In this document: positions 25,741 through 36,130 of the stretch, piece by piece
Layout: each line of letters begins with the position of its first letter
Numbering within the stretch: position 1 is the first letter of the stretch
NCBI RefSeq assembly: GCF_015751045.1
Contig: NZ_BNJW01000004.1
Coordinates: 113,968-177,967, forward strand
Source: Enterococcus lactis
GTDB taxonomy: Bacteria; Bacillota; Bacilli; Lactobacillales; Enterococcaceae
Direction: 5' to 3'
DNA length: 64,000 nucleotides
The notes under the pieces: model-generated
Databases searched by the model: none
What the model was told of the DNA's origin: nothing
What the model saw: only the letters and a program-made list of their open reading frames with translations
Made by a program: the position numbers and the translations under genes

Positions 25741-25756
25741 TGTTTCACGTGAAACA
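25741..25756. promoter_or_regulatory. parS site, perfect
   Basis: TGTTTCACGTGAAACA is the exact ParB-binding consensus (TGTTNCACGTGAAACA). It lies about 20 kb from oriC, upstream of the ABC-F gene, and should be bound by the ParB encoded at 54324-55214 for chromosome segregation. Confidence 0.93.
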
Positions 25757-25852
25757 CAAAGAATGTTCGATTGCCTTGAATCTTTTACCTTTCCCCTATA
25801 TAATTCTATAAGACTTGTCAAAAACTAATAATGATAAAAGTGAGGAAAAAAA

Positions 25853-27475
25853 TTGATTACTGTAAATGATGTGAGTTTGCACTTTTCAGACCGCAAACTA
25901 TTTGATGATGTGAATATTAAATTTACCCCCGGAAACTGCTATGGCTTGATTGGTGCAAATGGTGCAGGTAAATCAACGTTCCTTAAAGTGTTATCAGGGG
26001 ATCTGCAGCCTTCCACAGGTTCCGTTACTATGGGACCAGATGAACGGATGGCCGTATTGAAACAGAACCATTACGACTATGAAGACTATACTGTACTTGA
26101 AACAGTCATCATGGGACACAAGCGTCTGTATGAAGTGATGAAAGAAAAAGATGCGATTTACATGAAAGAAGATTTCACTGACGAAGATGGTATTCGAGCA
26201 GCTGAATTAGAAGGAGAATTTGCTGAGCTTAATGGATGGGAAGCAGAACCAGAAGCAGCTGTTTTACTGCAAGGTCTGAACATCCCTGAAGAATTGCACC
26301 ATCAGCAAATGAGTGAATTGACTGGCGGACAAAAGGTAAAAGTGTTGTTAGCACAAACACTATTTGGTAAACCTGATGTTCTTTTACTAGACGAACCAAC
26401 AAACGGTCTGGATATCCAATCGATCAATTGGTTGGAAGAATTTTTAATCAATTTTGAAAATACTGTGATCGTTGTCTCCCATGACCGTCACTTTTTGAAC
26501 AAAGTATGTACACATATGGCGGATCTGGATTTTGGTAAAATCAAACTTTATGTAGGAAATTATGATTTTTGGTTGGAATCTAGTCAATTGGCGGCTAAGC
26601 TCCAAGCGAATGCAAATGCAAAAAAAGAAGAACAAATCAAAGAGCTTCAAGAATTCATTGCTCGCTTTAGTGCGAATGCATCAAAATCAAAACAAGCAAC
26701 TTCACGTAAAAAAATGCTTGAAAAAATTACTTTGGACGATATCCAGCCTTCTTCTAGACGTTACCCATTCGTTGGATTCAAACCTGAACGTGAGATCGGA
26801 AACGACTTATTGCAGGTAGAAAATGTAAGTGTAACGATTGATGGAAAGAAAATCTTAGATGATATATCTTTTAATTTAAACAAAGAAGACAAGGTTGCTT
26901 TTGTCGCAGAAAATGATATAACAACAACAACGCTATTCAAAGTTATAATGGGTGAAATTACACCAGATACTGGAACAGTACGTTGGGGAGTAACAACAAG
27001 TCATTCTTATTTACCAAAGGATACAACGAAAGAATTCGACACGAATCTAACGATTTTAGACTGGTTGCGCCAATATGCAAGTAAAGAAGAAGATGACAAC
27101 ACCTTCTTAAGAAGTTTCTTAGGAAGAATGCTGTTTTCTGGTGAAGAAGTATTGAAACCAGTGAATGTTTTATCTGGTGGAGAGAAAGTCCGTTGTATGC
27201 TCTCAAAAATGATGCTTTCGAAAGCTAACGTACTTGTATTAGACGATCCAACGAACCACTTAGACTTAGAATCAATCACCGCATTGAATGATGGCTTGAT
27301 GGCATTTACTGGCTCGATCCTGTTTGCCTCTCATGACCATCAATTTATCCAAACATTGGCAAACCGGATCATTGCTGTTTCAGATAAAGGTGTGATTGAT
27401 CGGGCTGATACGACATATGATGAGTTCTTGGAAAACACAGATATTCAAAAACAATTGAATGAGTTATGGGCGTAA
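25853..27475 (+). CDS. ABC-F family ATPase with a degenerate second nucleotide site
   Basis: Two ABC domains without membrane segments, as in ribosome-associated ABC-F proteins (YbiT/Uup-like). Domain 1 has Walker A GANGAGKSTFL, the signature LTGGQKVKVLLAQ and Walker B LLLDEPTNGLD. A linker with KSKQATSRKKMLEK follows. In domain 2 the signature LSGGEKVRCML and the DDPTNHLD region are present, but the Walker A site reads AENDITTTTLF, without the usual GKS/T. The start is a TTG at 25853 with GTGAGGAAA before it; it gives 540 residues. Whether ATP binds at the second site is doubtful. Confidence 0.92.
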   Translation: MITVNDVSLHFSDRKLFDDVNIKFTPGNCYGLIGANGAGKSTFLKVLSGDLQPSTGSVTMGPDERMAVLKQNHYDYEDYTVLETVIMGHKRLYEVMKEKDAIYMKEDFTDEDGIRAAELEGEFAELNGWEAEPEAAVLLQGLNIPEELHHQQMSELTGGQKVKVLLAQTLFGKPDVLLLDEPTNGLDIQSINWLEEFLINFENTVIVVSHDRHFLNKVCTHMADLDFGKIKLYVGNYDFWLESSQLAAKLQANANAKKEEQIKELQEFIARFSANASKSKQATSRKKMLEKITLDDIQPSSRRYPFVGFKPEREIGNDLLQVENVSVTIDGKKILDDISFNLNKEDKVAFVAENDITTTTLFKVIMGEITPDTGTVRWGVTTSHSYLPKDTTKEFDTNLTILDWLRQYASKEEDDNTFLRSFLGRMLFSGEEVLKPVNVLSGGEKVRCMLSKMMLSKANVLVLDDPTNHLDLESITALNDGLMAFTGSILFASHDHQFIQTLANRIIAVSDKGVIDRADTTYDEFLENTDIQKQLNELWA

Positions 27476-27500
27476 CGGTCTATTTAGCTTAAAAAACAAA

Positions 27501-27558
27501 AAAACAGCGACCTCTAAGAGATAGGATGCTCATCTATCTTTTAAGAGTCGCTATTTTT
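27501..27558 (+). terminator. Terminator after the ABC-F gene
   Basis: AGCGAC with AGATAG pairs with CTATCT with GTCGCT, giving a long interrupted stem, followed by a T tract. Confidence 0.75.
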
Positions 27559-27603
27559 GTTACATTCAAATCCTGGGCTTTTTTACAGAATGAGTTACTG
27601 CTT

Positions 27604-28476
27604 TTATCGACTGATTCCCATCGAAAAAATCGCGATACAGCCATAGCCTGTGTGACTGGCGATCGTTGGTCCTAAGGGATAAAGCTTCACATCTTTCATC
27701 TTTATCTGCTCTTCCAAAAGCCGTTTTGCCTTCTCCGCGCTCTCTAGATCCCCAGCGTAAGCCACATAAACGATTTGATCAAGTGGCGCAACGATTGTTT
27801 TTACCGTCTCATTGACGATTGTTTGGATCGACTTGTTCCTTCCGCGAACTTTGTCAACATTCGTCAGCCTTCCTTCTTTATCTACCGTAATAATAGGCTT
27901 TACACTCAATAGACTGCCCAGAGTAGCACTTGCTTTGGAAATCCTACCGCCTCGTTCTAGATACTTCAAATCGTCTACAGTTACCCATGAATGGACTTTC
28001 AAATAATTTTTTTCCAGCCACTCTAAGGTTTCTTCGATACTTTTCCCTTCTTTTTTCAATCTTGCAGCTTCCAATACTAAAAGCCCTTCCCCGATACTTG
28101 CAGCTTTTGTATCAAAAACATAGATCTCAGGGTCTTCATATTCTTCCTTCAGTAATTCAACAGCTTGAAGCGCACTGCTGTAAGAGCCGCTTAATCCACT
28201 GGAAAAAGCCACATATAAGACAGGAATCTGTTTTTCTGCATAAGAACGGAAAAATTCTAAATATCGGCCAACATTGATTTGTGATGTCGTAGGCATCGCA
28301 CCATTTTTCAGCTGATTCATGTAGCGGTCATAATTGAATGTCTTTCCGAGATCATCTACTAACTCTTGATCATTCAATTGGAGATTCATTGATAAAAAAT
28401 CAATTTTTTCTTCTGCTAATACGTGGTATGGCAGATCACAACAAGAATCTGTTACAATTTGATACACATTTTTCAA
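27604..28476 (-). CDS. DegV family fatty-acid-binding protein
   Basis: A 290-residue member of the DegV (FakB-like) family, which binds a fatty acid and presents it to the kinase FakA. Motifs: IVTDSCCDLP at the start, PTTSQINVGRYLEFF, and SSGLSGSYSSA, in which Ser and Gly residues hold the carboxylate. The C-terminal lobe includes LGPTIASHTGYGCIAIF. The ATG at 28476 has AAGGGG upstream. It is a single gene; no fakA-like kinase is nearby, as is usual for FakB paralogues. Confidence 0.9.
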   Translation of the reverse strand: MKNVYQIVTDSCCDLPYHVLAEEKIDFLSMNLQLNDQELVDDLGKTFNYDRYMNQLKNGAMPTTSQINVGRYLEFFRSYAEKQIPVLYVAFSSGLSGSYSSALQAVELLKEEYEDPEIYVFDTKAASIGEGLLVLEAARLKKEGKSIEETLEWLEKNYLKVHSWVTVDDLKYLERGGRISKASATLGSLLSVKPIITVDKEGRLTNVDKVRGRNKSIQTIVNETVKTIVAPLDQIVYVAYAGDLESAEKAKRLLEEQIKMKDVKLYPLGPTIASHTGYGCIAIFSMGISR

Positions 28477-28576
28477 CCCCTTCTCGTTACATTTTACCCT
28501 TATCGTCTATTATAGCAAATCTCTTGCGCTAGACACACTTTAACCGGTTTATTTTCGCAAGTTCTAATCAAAATAA

Positions 28577-29060
28577 GAGGTTGTGACAGAAGTGGTCAGC
28601 TTCAAGAAATAAGAAGGAATTTACGAAAACTGCTTCTCAAATTTTTGTGAAATTTCGGCTTATTTCCGTAGAAGCTACTTCTGGAACACCGTTTAGGAGG
28701 TTGTGAAAAAGCTGCTCTGCATCAAGCAGTAAGAACAATCAGATAAAAATAGCACTCCATATTTTTCATCTGATTGGGTTTAGTGCCGTAGATGCAAGCT
28801 TTTGAACACCGTTTAAGGAAGAGGTCGTGAACCTGCCGTTTCACTCCGAGTCACAAGGAGCAATTTCAAAAAATGGCTTCTCATGTTTGTTGAATATTGT
28901 GACTTGTGACCGAGGAGTTGGCAGGAGAACACCGTTTATTCGAAAAAAGGGAACTGCGACAAGACTTTTGTCACAGTCCCTTATTCTGAATAAACAGTGT
29001 TCAAGAGACAGCCTATCGGCAATAAGGCTAAACGTCTCTTTCACTACCTCTTCAAGTGAT
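28577..29060. repeat. Hairpin-unit array 2 (A-B-C-D plus a short inverted unit)
   Basis: Plus-strand units A (28577-28692), B (28697-28812) and C (28821-28935), all 115-116 bp, run into the D module (terminator-like hairpin, 28948-28983). After D an inverted end GAATAAACAGTGTTC begins a short unit of opposite direction that finishes near 29060 (TCACTACCTC). D is therefore flanked by inverted copies of the unit end, so the array is symmetric around it. Confidence 0.88.
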
Positions 29061-29130
29061 TATTATCGTATAGATAAACACTTCGACTCGCTCTGGTAAG
29101 AACGTCCTGATTCAGTCGTCGTTTTTATCC

Positions 29131-30423
29131 TTAGATTTGCGCCCAGACGCTTTCTAAGATGTTTGTTTGTGTTCTATCAGGTCCGACAGAAAATGTTGAG
29201 ATACGTACACCAACAAGCTCTGAGATACGACGTACATAGTTACGTGCGTTTTCTGGCAGTTCTGCAAGTGTTTTGCATCCTGTAATATCTTCTGACCAGC
29301 CTGGCAATTCTTCATAGATTGGTTTGCAACGGTTCAACTCTTTCAAGCTTGCTGGATAGTGGTAGATTAGTTCGCCATCTAATTCATAAGCCGTGCAAAT
29401 TTTTACGGTTTCCAATCCACTTAATACATCGATTGAGTTTAAAGATAGGTTGGTAATACCTGAAACCCGTTTAGAATGGCGCATAACTACAGAATCAAAC
29501 CAACCGACACGACGAGGACGTCCAGTTGTCGTACCGTATTCTCGTCCTACTTTGCGGATTTGTTCACCTGTTTCATCAAATAGTTCAGTTGGAAATGGTC
29601 CATCACCGACACGTGACGTATAGGCTTTGCAGACGCCGACGACTTTATTGATTTTTGAAGGACCTACACCGCTTCCGATTGTAACACCACCGGCTACTGG
29701 ATTAGAAGAAGTAACAAAAGGATAGGTTCCTTGATCGATATCCAACATGACTCCTTGTGCCCCTTCAAACAACACGCGTTTACCTGCATCTAAGGCGTCA
29801 TTCAAGATAACCGAAGTATCCGTGACGTATTGTTTGATTTGTTGTCCATATTCATAATATTCTTCAAAAATATCGTCAAAATCAAGTGGTTCTGAATCAA
29901 ACATTTTTACAAATTGACGGTTTTTATCATCTAGATTCAAACGAAGACGTTCTTCAAAAATTTCTTTATCCAATAAGTCTGCGATGCGGATACCTACACG
30001 AGCGGCTTTATCCATATAAGCTGGTCCGATTCCTTTGATCGTTGTACCGATTTTGTTTTCACCTTTCGCATCTTCTTGTAATTGGTCCAATTTGATATGA
30101 TAAGGCAAGATTACGTGTGCGCGGTCAGAAATACGCAGATTACTTGTTTCTACACCTTTTTCATGTAAATAAGCTAATTCTTTGACCAATGATTTAGGAT
30201 TGACTACGACGCCGTTTCCAATCACACTGATCTTGTCTTTATAAAAAATCCCAGAAGGAATCAAATGCAGTTTATAAGTCACACCATTGAATTTGATTGT
30301 ATGCCCTGCATTGTCGCCACCTTGGTACCGTGCAATCACTTCAGCATTTTCACTGAGAAAGTCTGTGATTTTTCCTTTCCCTTCATCGCCCCATTGCGTA
30401 CCTACTACTACTACAGATGACAT
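29131..30423 (-). CDS. purA: Adenylosuccinate synthetase
   Basis: PurA makes adenylosuccinate from IMP, aspartate and GTP, the first step to AMP. The 430-residue protein starts [18 protein letters not shown], which is the GTP-binding loop, and has GDNAGHT, the catalytic His region, and [14 protein letters not shown]. The ATG has GAGGTG upstream. It is a single gene with its own promoter region, between two hairpin-unit arrays. All family motifs are in place. Confidence 0.97.
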   Translation of the reverse strand: MSSVVVVGTQWGDEGKGKITDFLSENAEVIARYQGGDNAGHTIKFNGVTYKLHLIPSGIFYKDKISVIGNGVVVNPKSLVKELAYLHEKGVETSNLRISDRAHVILPYHIKLDQLQEDAKGENKIGTTIKGIGPAYMDKAARVGIRIADLLDKEIFEERLRLNLDDKNRQFVKMFDSEPLDFDDIFEEYYEYGQQIKQYVTDTSVILNDALDAGKRVLFEGAQGVMLDIDQGTYPFVTSSNPVAGGVTIGSGVGPSKINKVVGVCKAYTSRVGDGPFPTELFDETGEQIRKVGREYGTTTGRPRRVGWFDSVVMRHSKRVSGITNLSLNSIDVLSGLETVKICTAYELDGELIYHYPASLKELNRCKPIYEELPGWSEDITGCKTLAELPENARNYVRRISELVGVRISTFSVGPDRTQTNILESVWAQI

Positions 30424-30571
30424 GTGAACACCTCGTTCTATATTATTTAATCCTGAACCATTGTATCAATAATAGATACATAATTCAAATAAAATCGAAT
30501 GATTTTTATTTTTATTTTATAAAAACGCTTAAAAAACGAACTTTTATCCTTTTAGAATGATTGTTAAAAAA

Positions 30572-30978
30572 GAGGTTGTAACAGAAGTGGTCAGCTTCAA
30601 GAAATAAGAAGGAATTTACGAAAATTGCTTCTCATATTTTTGTGAAATTTCGACTTATTTCCGAAGAAGCTACTTCTGGAACACCGTGAATCAGAGGTTG
30701 TGAAAAGCTTCTCTGCATCAAGCAGTAAGAACAATCAGATAAAAATAGCACTCCATATTTTTCATCTGATTGGGTTTAGTGCCGCAGATGCAAGCTTTTG
30801 AATACCGTTTAAGGAAGAGGTTGTGAAATCAGCGTTCTGATCTGAGTATTAGCTCAACAAACGTCAAAATAGTTCCTCATATTTTGCCGTTTGTTGAGCT
30901 AATGCCGAGGGTCAGCTGATTGAACACCGTTTATTCGGAAAAAGGGATTGCGACAAGACTTTTGTCACAATCCCTTTG
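30572..30978 (+). repeat. Hairpin-unit array 3 (A-B-E-D)
   Basis: Units A (30572-30687), B (30694-30808) and E (30817-30930) lead into D (hairpin 30941-30977). Unit E has a nearly perfect stem, ATTAGCTCAACAAACG with CGTTTGTTGAGCTAAT, around a CCTCATAT loop, although its sequence is unlike A or B. D is AAAGGGATTG with CAATCCCTTT. Confidence 0.88.
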
Positions 30979-31089
30979 GAGATCTGTTTTAATTAAGTGC
31001 TCTAGTCACTCTTGCAGTTACTCGTCGCATCTTATACGAGTGCCCTTGGTCATTGCGCAAGGCTGAACGCTGCTTTCACAACCTATTCT

Positions 31090-32457
31090 TTAAAATTCTT
31101 CTCTTGGCGAAAGCGACGAAAATTTATTGTATTCTTTGATAAACAGCAGTTCAACTGTTCCTCGCGCACCGCTTCGGTTCTTCTCGATGATGACTTCGAT
31201 GACGTTGTCATTTTTTGGCTCATTTCCATCATCGTCATCTCCGCCTTCTCTTTCATAATAATCATCCCGATACAAGAAGGCTACGATGTCCGCATCTTGT
31301 TCGATTGATCCGGATTCACGAATATCACTTAGTACTGGACGTTTGTCTTGTCGCTGTTCTACTCCACGAGACAACTGCGAAAGAGCAATGACAGGTACTT
31401 TCAGTTCTTTTGCCAGTTTTTTCAGTTGGCGGGAGATATCTGATACTTCTTGTTGACGGTTCTCTTTACCGTTCCCTTCAATCAACTGCAAATAATCGAT
31501 CAATATCAAGCCTAGGTTGCCTTTTTCTTGCGCTAGTTTCCGACATTTCGCGCGGATCTCAGAGATCTTGATCCCTGGTGTATCGTCGATGAAAATATTT
31601 GCTCGAGAAAGACTTCCCATCGCAACGATCAGATTCGACCATTCTTCTTCCGAAAGCTGACCTGTACGCAAGTGGCTGGCTTCAATCGAACCTTCTGCAC
31701 AAAGCATCCGATTTACAAGAGATTCCGCCCCCATTTCCAGACTGAATATCGCAACAGAACGATCTGTTTTGGTTCCTACATTTTGAGCAATATTCAATGC
31801 GAACGCTGTTTTACCTACCGCTGGACGGGCAGCCAGAATGATTAGTTCTTCGGGCTGGAAACCTGCTGTCATTTTGTCCAGACCTTGATAGCCAGTTGGT
31901 AGGCCTGTGATTTCTTCATTGTTTTGAGCTAGTCGATCGATATTTTCAATCGTTGAGTTCAGTACTTCAGCAATGGATAAAAAGCCGCTTCGATTTCTTT
32001 TTTCCGAAACCTCCAAGATACTGCGTTCTGCATCATCTAAGATCGTCTGAACTTCTTCTCCTTGCTCGAATCCTTTTGTAACGATCCCTGTTGCTGTCTG
32101 AATCAATGTACGCAATAATGATTTTTCTTCAACGATTTTCGCATAGTAGACGATATTTGCTGCTGTCGGAACTGCTAAAGCCAAATCTGATAGGTAACTT
32201 AAACCACCGGCATCTTCTAACAAATTTGCTTGTTCTAGCCGGTCTTTAACAGTAACAACGTCAATCGCTTCATTACGATCGTTCAACTCGATCATTGTCT
32301 CAAAAATAATTTGATGGCCGCGACGATAAAAGTCTTTTGGCTCTATGTACTCCATGGCATCAATGATCGTTTCTGCATCAAGAAAAACAGAGCCTAGAAC
32401 CGCTTGTTCAGCTTCAATATTTTGCGGTGGGATTCGATCCTGCCACACTTCATTCAT
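31090..32457 (-). CDS. dnaB: Replicative DNA helicase
   Basis: The ring-shaped helicase that opens DNA ahead of the replication fork. The N-terminal domain (about 1-150) interacts with primase; the RecA-like domain has Walker A AARPAVGKTAFALN and Walker B region LGLILIDYLQLIEG. The C-terminus includes SDIRESGSIEQDADIVAFLY. The length of 455 residues is normal, and no intein is present. It follows rplI and gdpP on the same strand, an order often seen in Firmicutes, but a terminator separates it from rplI. Confidence 0.97.
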   Translation of the reverse strand: MNEVWQDRIPPQNIEAEQAVLGSVFLDAETIIDAMEYIEPKDFYRRGHQIIFETMIELNDRNEAIDVVTVKDRLEQANLLEDAGGLSYLSDLALAVPTAANIVYYAKIVEEKSLLRTLIQTATGIVTKGFEQGEEVQTILDDAERSILEVSEKRNRSGFLSIAEVLNSTIENIDRLAQNNEEITGLPTGYQGLDKMTAGFQPEELIILAARPAVGKTAFALNIAQNVGTKTDRSVAIFSLEMGAESLVNRMLCAEGSIEASHLRTGQLSEEEWSNLIVAMGSLSRANIFIDDTPGIKISEIRAKCRKLAQEKGNLGLILIDYLQLIEGNGKENRQQEVSDISRQLKKLAKELKVPVIALSQLSRGVEQRQDKRPVLSDIRESGSIEQDADIVAFLYRDDYYEREGGDDDDGNEPKNDNVIEVIIEKNRSGARGTVELLFIKEYNKFSSLSPREEF

Positions 32458-32592
32458 ACGTATCGCTCCTTGTCTTCAATTGCTTCATTTTACAAGAAAA
32501 TGATGGAAAAGTCATCATTCGCATCGAAAGTATCATAAAAAAATAGTTCACTTTTATTATACTCGTTTTCTTCATGCTATTTTACTGTTCTC

Positions 32593-32684
32593 AAAAAAGA
32601 AACCGAAATCAATCTGAAATCGATATGCAGCTTGTACTTTTGTTGCTGCAGCTGCTTTTCTCAGATAAATTTCGGTTTGTCTTT
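32593..32684 (-). terminator. Terminator after rplI
   Basis: Read on the minus strand, AACCGAAATTTATCTGA pairs with TCAGATTGATTTCGGTT across a long loop, then a T run. Confidence 0.75.
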
Positions 32685-32731
32685 TCTCCTTCTGGTTCTT
32701 CTTACCAGCTGAACATCACTGTCAAGACTTG

Positions 32732-33184
32732 TTATTCTTGTACGACATGAACTTTGATCGTAGCCGTCACCTCATGATGCAACTTCACAGGTACGTTTGT
32801 GTAGCCTAGTGAACGGATTGGGTTTTCTAGTTCGATTTTTCGTTTATCTAATTTGATTTTGTATTGTTTGTTTAGCCCTTCAGCAATTTGTTTTGAAGGA
32901 ATCGATCCAAACAAACGGCTGTCTTCCCCTGCTTTTGCTTTTAACTCGACTACCGTATCTTCTTTTTCCAAGAATTCTTTTAATTTTTTAGCTTCTTCCA
33001 AGATTTCAGCTTCGTGTTTTTCTTGGGCTTTCTTCTGTCCAGCTAACTGACTGATACTACTTTTCGTTGCTTCTTTTGCCAAGTTATTTTTGATTAGATA
33101 ATTTTGTGCATAACCTGCTGGAACTTCTTTGATGTCCCCTTTTTTACCTTTTCCTTTTACGTCTTGTAAAAAAATTACTTTCAT
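32732..33184 (-). CDS. rplI: 50S ribosomal protein L9
   Basis: A structural protein of the large ribosomal subunit that binds 23S rRNA near the L1 stalk. The start is the conserved [20 protein letters not shown] followed by [10 protein letters not shown]. The second domain has [12 protein letters not shown], and the protein ends [15 protein letters not shown]. The length of 150 residues is normal. It starts 5 bp after the gdpP stop and so is translated from the same message. Confidence 0.97.
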   Translation of the reverse strand: MKVIFLQDVKGKGKKGDIKEVPAGYAQNYLIKNNLAKEATKSSISQLAGQKKAQEKHEAEILEEAKKLKEFLEKEDTVVELKAKAGEDSRLFGSIPSKQIAEGLNKQYKIKLDKRKIELENPIRSLGYTNVPVKLHHEVTATIKVHVVQE

Positions 33185-33189
33185 TTGGA

Positions 33190-35163
33190 TTACTCCTTAT
33201 CATATATTTGATTCATATTTTCTTTGATTGCAGCAAAAAGCTTCTGTTTTGTTTCTTCAACTGTCGTATTCTCCAGTTGAGTAGCTGCATTTGTGAAGTG
33301 TCCTCCACCACCTAAGGATTCCATGATGATTTGGACATTGATCGTACCGGTACTTCGGGCACTGATCCCAATCAATCCGTCTGTCCGCTTCGTAATGACG
33401 AAAGCTGCGTTGATATTGATCATCGAAAGCAGTGTATCTGCTGTTTTTGCCGCTATGACACTATTATACTCTTTTTCATCTGTTCCTGCCGCCACAACAA
33501 TATCAGAAGTCACATACTCGCTTCCAGCAATCAAATGACTGATTTCCAAGTATGTCGCTAAGTCCGAGCTCAATAAATATTGTACTAAGGATGCGTCTGC
33601 TCCACAAGACCTTAAATAGCTGGCAACATCAAAAGTTCGTGCAGTTGTACGAACATTGAAACTATTCGTATCTACAACCATCCCTGCAAGTAATAGTGTG
33701 GCCTCAAAGCGATCTAAACGATTCGTTTTGCTACTTTGGTATTGGATCAGCTCAGAAACTAGCTCTGAAGCGGAAGAGGCTGAAGATTCGATATAAGTCA
33801 GCAAAGGCTTGCTTGGAAACTCTTCCCCTCGGCGGTGATGATCAATGATCACGATCTTATCAAATTGCTCATATAGGCTCTGAGAGATCGATAGAGAAGG
33901 TTTATGATAATCCACCATCACGAGGAGGTCTTCTTCTTTTTTCAGCTCTATGGCGCGTTCTGGAGAGATTAATTGCATTTCTAATTCTGGATGTTTATGG
34001 ATTTCTTCGAGACAACGTTCCACATCTGGAATGATTTCGTTCTCGTTGATAACGATATAAGCCTTTTTCTGGTTGAAGCGTGCAAGACAACTGACACCAA
34101 AAGCAGAGCCTAAAGCATCCATATCCGGAAATTTGTGTCCCATGATGAACACATCGCCTGTTTCATCAAAAATCCGGCGCAAAGCAGTACTCATCGCTCG
34201 AGAACGGACACGCGTGCGTTTGACATTCTTAGCTGATTTACCGCCATAATAAACAGGTTTCGCACCTTCTTTTACCTCTTTCACGACAACTTGGTCGCCT
34301 CCGCGGACTAGAGCAACATCTAAATTGTTCTGAGCTTCTCCACCGATTTCATCGAGGGATCTTGCGCCATAAGCGATCCCCATACTCAGGGTGATAGGTG
34401 AACTCTGTTTTTCAGCTTCTGCTCGAAAGCGATCCAACAAATCAAATTTTTTATCCATCATCTTTTTCAGATCGATCATCTGCGCGACGAAGAAAAACCG
34501 TTCTGCGTTGATTCTTTTGAAAAAGACATGGTATTCATTCATCCAGTCAGAAACTAGTGTAGTGACGAAAGAGTTCAAATAAGAAATCTCTTTGTCATCC
34601 AATTTATCAATAGCATCTGCATAGTTATCAATAGATAAAATACCGATCACTGGCTGACTGTTCGCCTGATGAAGTTTCAATAACTGGTTTTGGGTGATAT
34701 CATTAAAATAAACGACACCCTTTACTGTATCCATATCAAACTGAAATGTTTTATCTGCTAAATAGACTTGGTTTTTCTTTTTTTCTTTTGCAGTAAAAAA
34801 AGTATCTAACAATTCTTCCTCTGTTAATCCACTTTGATCTTTGACTTTCAATGCCAAAGGATTGAGCCATTCGATTTTTTGGCTTGATGGCTGATAAGCA
34901 ATCACTCCTACAGGCATGACTTCTGAGACATAAGCCAGATTGGTTTCGGCTACGGTCGAAGCCTGCTGGATCTTTTCACGTTTATTTAAAATAAGCCAGC
35001 GTTTCATTTTCAACCAATAGCGAACGCCCCATAAATTCATCAAAAGAATGACCGAAGCGCTAACAAAACGAAATGGTAAAATTAAGACTACCAATACTTC
35101 GATTAGTATAAACAGGATAAGGAAGAGAGGTTTTGGGGATAAATGATTGTTTTTATTTTCCAT
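33190..35163 (-). CDS. gdpP: Cyclic di-AMP phosphodiesterase
   Basis: A membrane protein that degrades c-di-AMP. Order: two N-terminal membrane segments (about residues 10-50), a PAS-like domain, a degenerate GGDEF domain (about 170-300), then a DHH/DHHA1 phosphodiesterase domain. Its metal site is visible in [26 protein letters not shown] and [10 protein letters not shown]. The late [12 protein letters not shown] motif binds substrate. The ATG at 35163 (MENKNNHL) is chosen for its GGGAGG site; it gives 657 residues. The gene is upstream of rplI. In related bacteria loss of GdpP raises c-di-AMP and beta-lactam tolerance. Confidence 0.96.
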   Translation of the reverse strand: MENKNNHLSPKPLFLILFILIEVLVVLILPFRFVSASVILLMNLWGVRYWLKMKRWLILNKREKIQQASTVAETNLAYVSEVMPVGVIAYQPSSQKIEWLNPLALKVKDQSGLTEEELLDTFFTAKEKKKNQVYLADKTFQFDMDTVKGVVYFNDITQNQLLKLHQANSQPVIGILSIDNYADAIDKLDDKEISYLNSFVTTLVSDWMNEYHVFFKRINAERFFFVAQMIDLKKMMDKKFDLLDRFRAEAEKQSSPITLSMGIAYGARSLDEIGGEAQNNLDVALVRGGDQVVVKEVKEGAKPVYYGGKSAKNVKRTRVRSRAMSTALRRIFDETGDVFIMGHKFPDMDALGSAFGVSCLARFNQKKAYIVINENEIIPDVERCLEEIHKHPELEMQLISPERAIELKKEEDLLVMVDYHKPSLSISQSLYEQFDKIVIIDHHRRGEEFPSKPLLTYIESSASSASELVSELIQYQSSKTNRLDRFEATLLLAGMVVDTNSFNVRTTARTFDVASYLRSCGADASLVQYLLSSDLATYLEISHLIAGSEYVTSDIVVAAGTDEKEYNSVIAAKTADTLLSMININAAFVITKRTDGLIGISARSTGTINVQIIMESLGGGGHFTNAATQLENTTVEETKQKLFAAIKENMNQIYDKE

Positions 35164-35248
35164 AATTTTCCTCCCATATATGACTAACTTGATTTTACCA
35201 TAACTTTCGTCATTCAAGCGACTAAACGAATATCGGTTATTTTTACAG

Positions 35249-35295
35249 AAAAAAAAGAATTGAATAGCTGATCAAAAGGATCAGTCATTCAATTC
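35249..35295 (-). terminator. Terminator after rpsR
   Basis: GAATTGAAT-GCTGATC pairs with GATCAG-ATTCAATTC around an AAAAG loop; a T tract follows on the minus strand. Confidence 0.85.
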
Positions 35296-35305
35296 CTCGG
35301 ATTTA

Positions 35306-35542
35306 TTAGTCTTCGCTAACGAAAGGTAGCAAGCCCATGATACGTGCGCGTTTGATTGCAACAGTAATTTTACGTTGGTTTTTAGCGCCTGTACCAGTTA
35401 CACGACGTGGCAAGATTTTACCGCGTTCTGAAATAAATCTTTTTAGTAATTCGATATCTTTATAATCGATATATTCAATATGGTTAGCAGCAATGTAGTC
35501 TACTTTACGACGTTTACGTCCGCCTCTTCTTTGTTGTGCCAT
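35306..35542 (-). CDS. rpsR: 30S ribosomal protein S18
   Basis: A 78-residue basic ribosomal protein that pairs with S6 on the small-subunit platform. The core is [20 protein letters not shown], then [19 protein letters not shown] and [18 protein letters not shown]. It is the third gene of the rpsF-ssb-rpsR operon. A ribosome-binding site (AGGAGGGAAA) lies in front. The product is probably controlled with S6 by the leader upstream of rpsF. Confidence 0.97.
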   Translation of the reverse strand: MAQQRRGGRKRRKVDYIAANHIEYIDYKDIELLKRFISERGKILPRRVTGTGAKNQRKITVAIKRARIMGLLPFVSED

Positions 35543-35567
35543 TCTATTTCCCTCCTATCAAATTCGT

Positions 35568-36089
35568 TTAGAATGGTAAATCATCATCTGAAATGTCGAT
35601 CGTTGAACTTGAGCCGAATGGGTCAGAAGTATCACGGTCGAAATCAGGCATACCGTTGGATGATTGAGATGTTTGATTAGAGTTATTGTTTCCGCCAAAT
35701 CCGCCAGCTGATTGACCAGAACTTTGGAATCCGCCGCTTTGTTGGCGATTTTCAGATGCAGAACGACTTTCCAGCAATTGGAAGCTGTCAGCTACTACTT
35801 CTGTTACGTATACACGTTGTCCTTGCTGATTATCATAAGAACGAGTTTGGATACGTCCAGTAACACCTAAAAGTGTTCCTTTACGAGCATAGTTTGCTAA
35901 AGTTTCTGCTGATTTGCGCCAAATCACACAGTTGATAAAATCAGCCTCGCGATTGCCGCTTTGGTTTGTAAAATTACGATTCACAGCCAAAGTAAATGTT
36001 GCGACTGCCGTACCACTTGCTGTGTAACGCAAATCTGGATCTTTCGTCAGACGTCCAACTAATACAACATTATTAATCAAAATAGTCAT
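35568..36089 (-). CDS. ssb: Single-stranded DNA-binding protein
   Basis: SSB coats single-stranded DNA in replication and repair. The OB fold starts [20 protein letters not shown] and includes [20 protein letters not shown] and [21 protein letters not shown] Gly/Gln/Asn/Ser-rich linker leads to the acidic tip ISDDDLPF, which recruits partner proteins. The length of 173 residues is normal. It lies between rpsF and rpsR, the usual order. Confidence 0.97.
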   Translation of the reverse strand: MTILINNVVLVGRLTKDPDLRYTASGTAVATFTLAVNRNFTNQSGNREADFINCVIWRKSAETLANYARKGTLLGVTGRIQTRSYDNQQGQRVYVTEVVADSFQLLESRSASENRQQSGGFQSSGQSAGGFGGNNNSNQTSQSSNGMPDFDRDTSDPFGSSSTIDISDDDLPF

Positions 36090-36110
36090 CTCCTCTCATC
36101 GTTTTTCTAT

Positions 36111-36126
36111 TGTTTCACATGAAACA
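36111..36126. promoter_or_regulatory. parS-like site, one mismatch
   Basis: TGTTTCACATGAAACA differs from the parS consensus by CG to CA at the centre. It lies between rpsF and ssb, about 10 kb from oriC, where secondary parS sites are common. Confidence 0.75.
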
Positions 36127-36130
36127 ACAA

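Noticed and set aside
28577..28983. CRISPR-like look of the regular repeat and spacer spacing in the arrays
   Set aside because: The fixed part is split between unit ends, the middles are about 95 bp and self-complementary, and the same middles recur at other loci. There are no cas genes.
28827..29099. Open frames of 60-90 codons inside the hairpin arrays
   Set aside because: They arise from repeat sequence, differ between arrays and have no conserved start or product.
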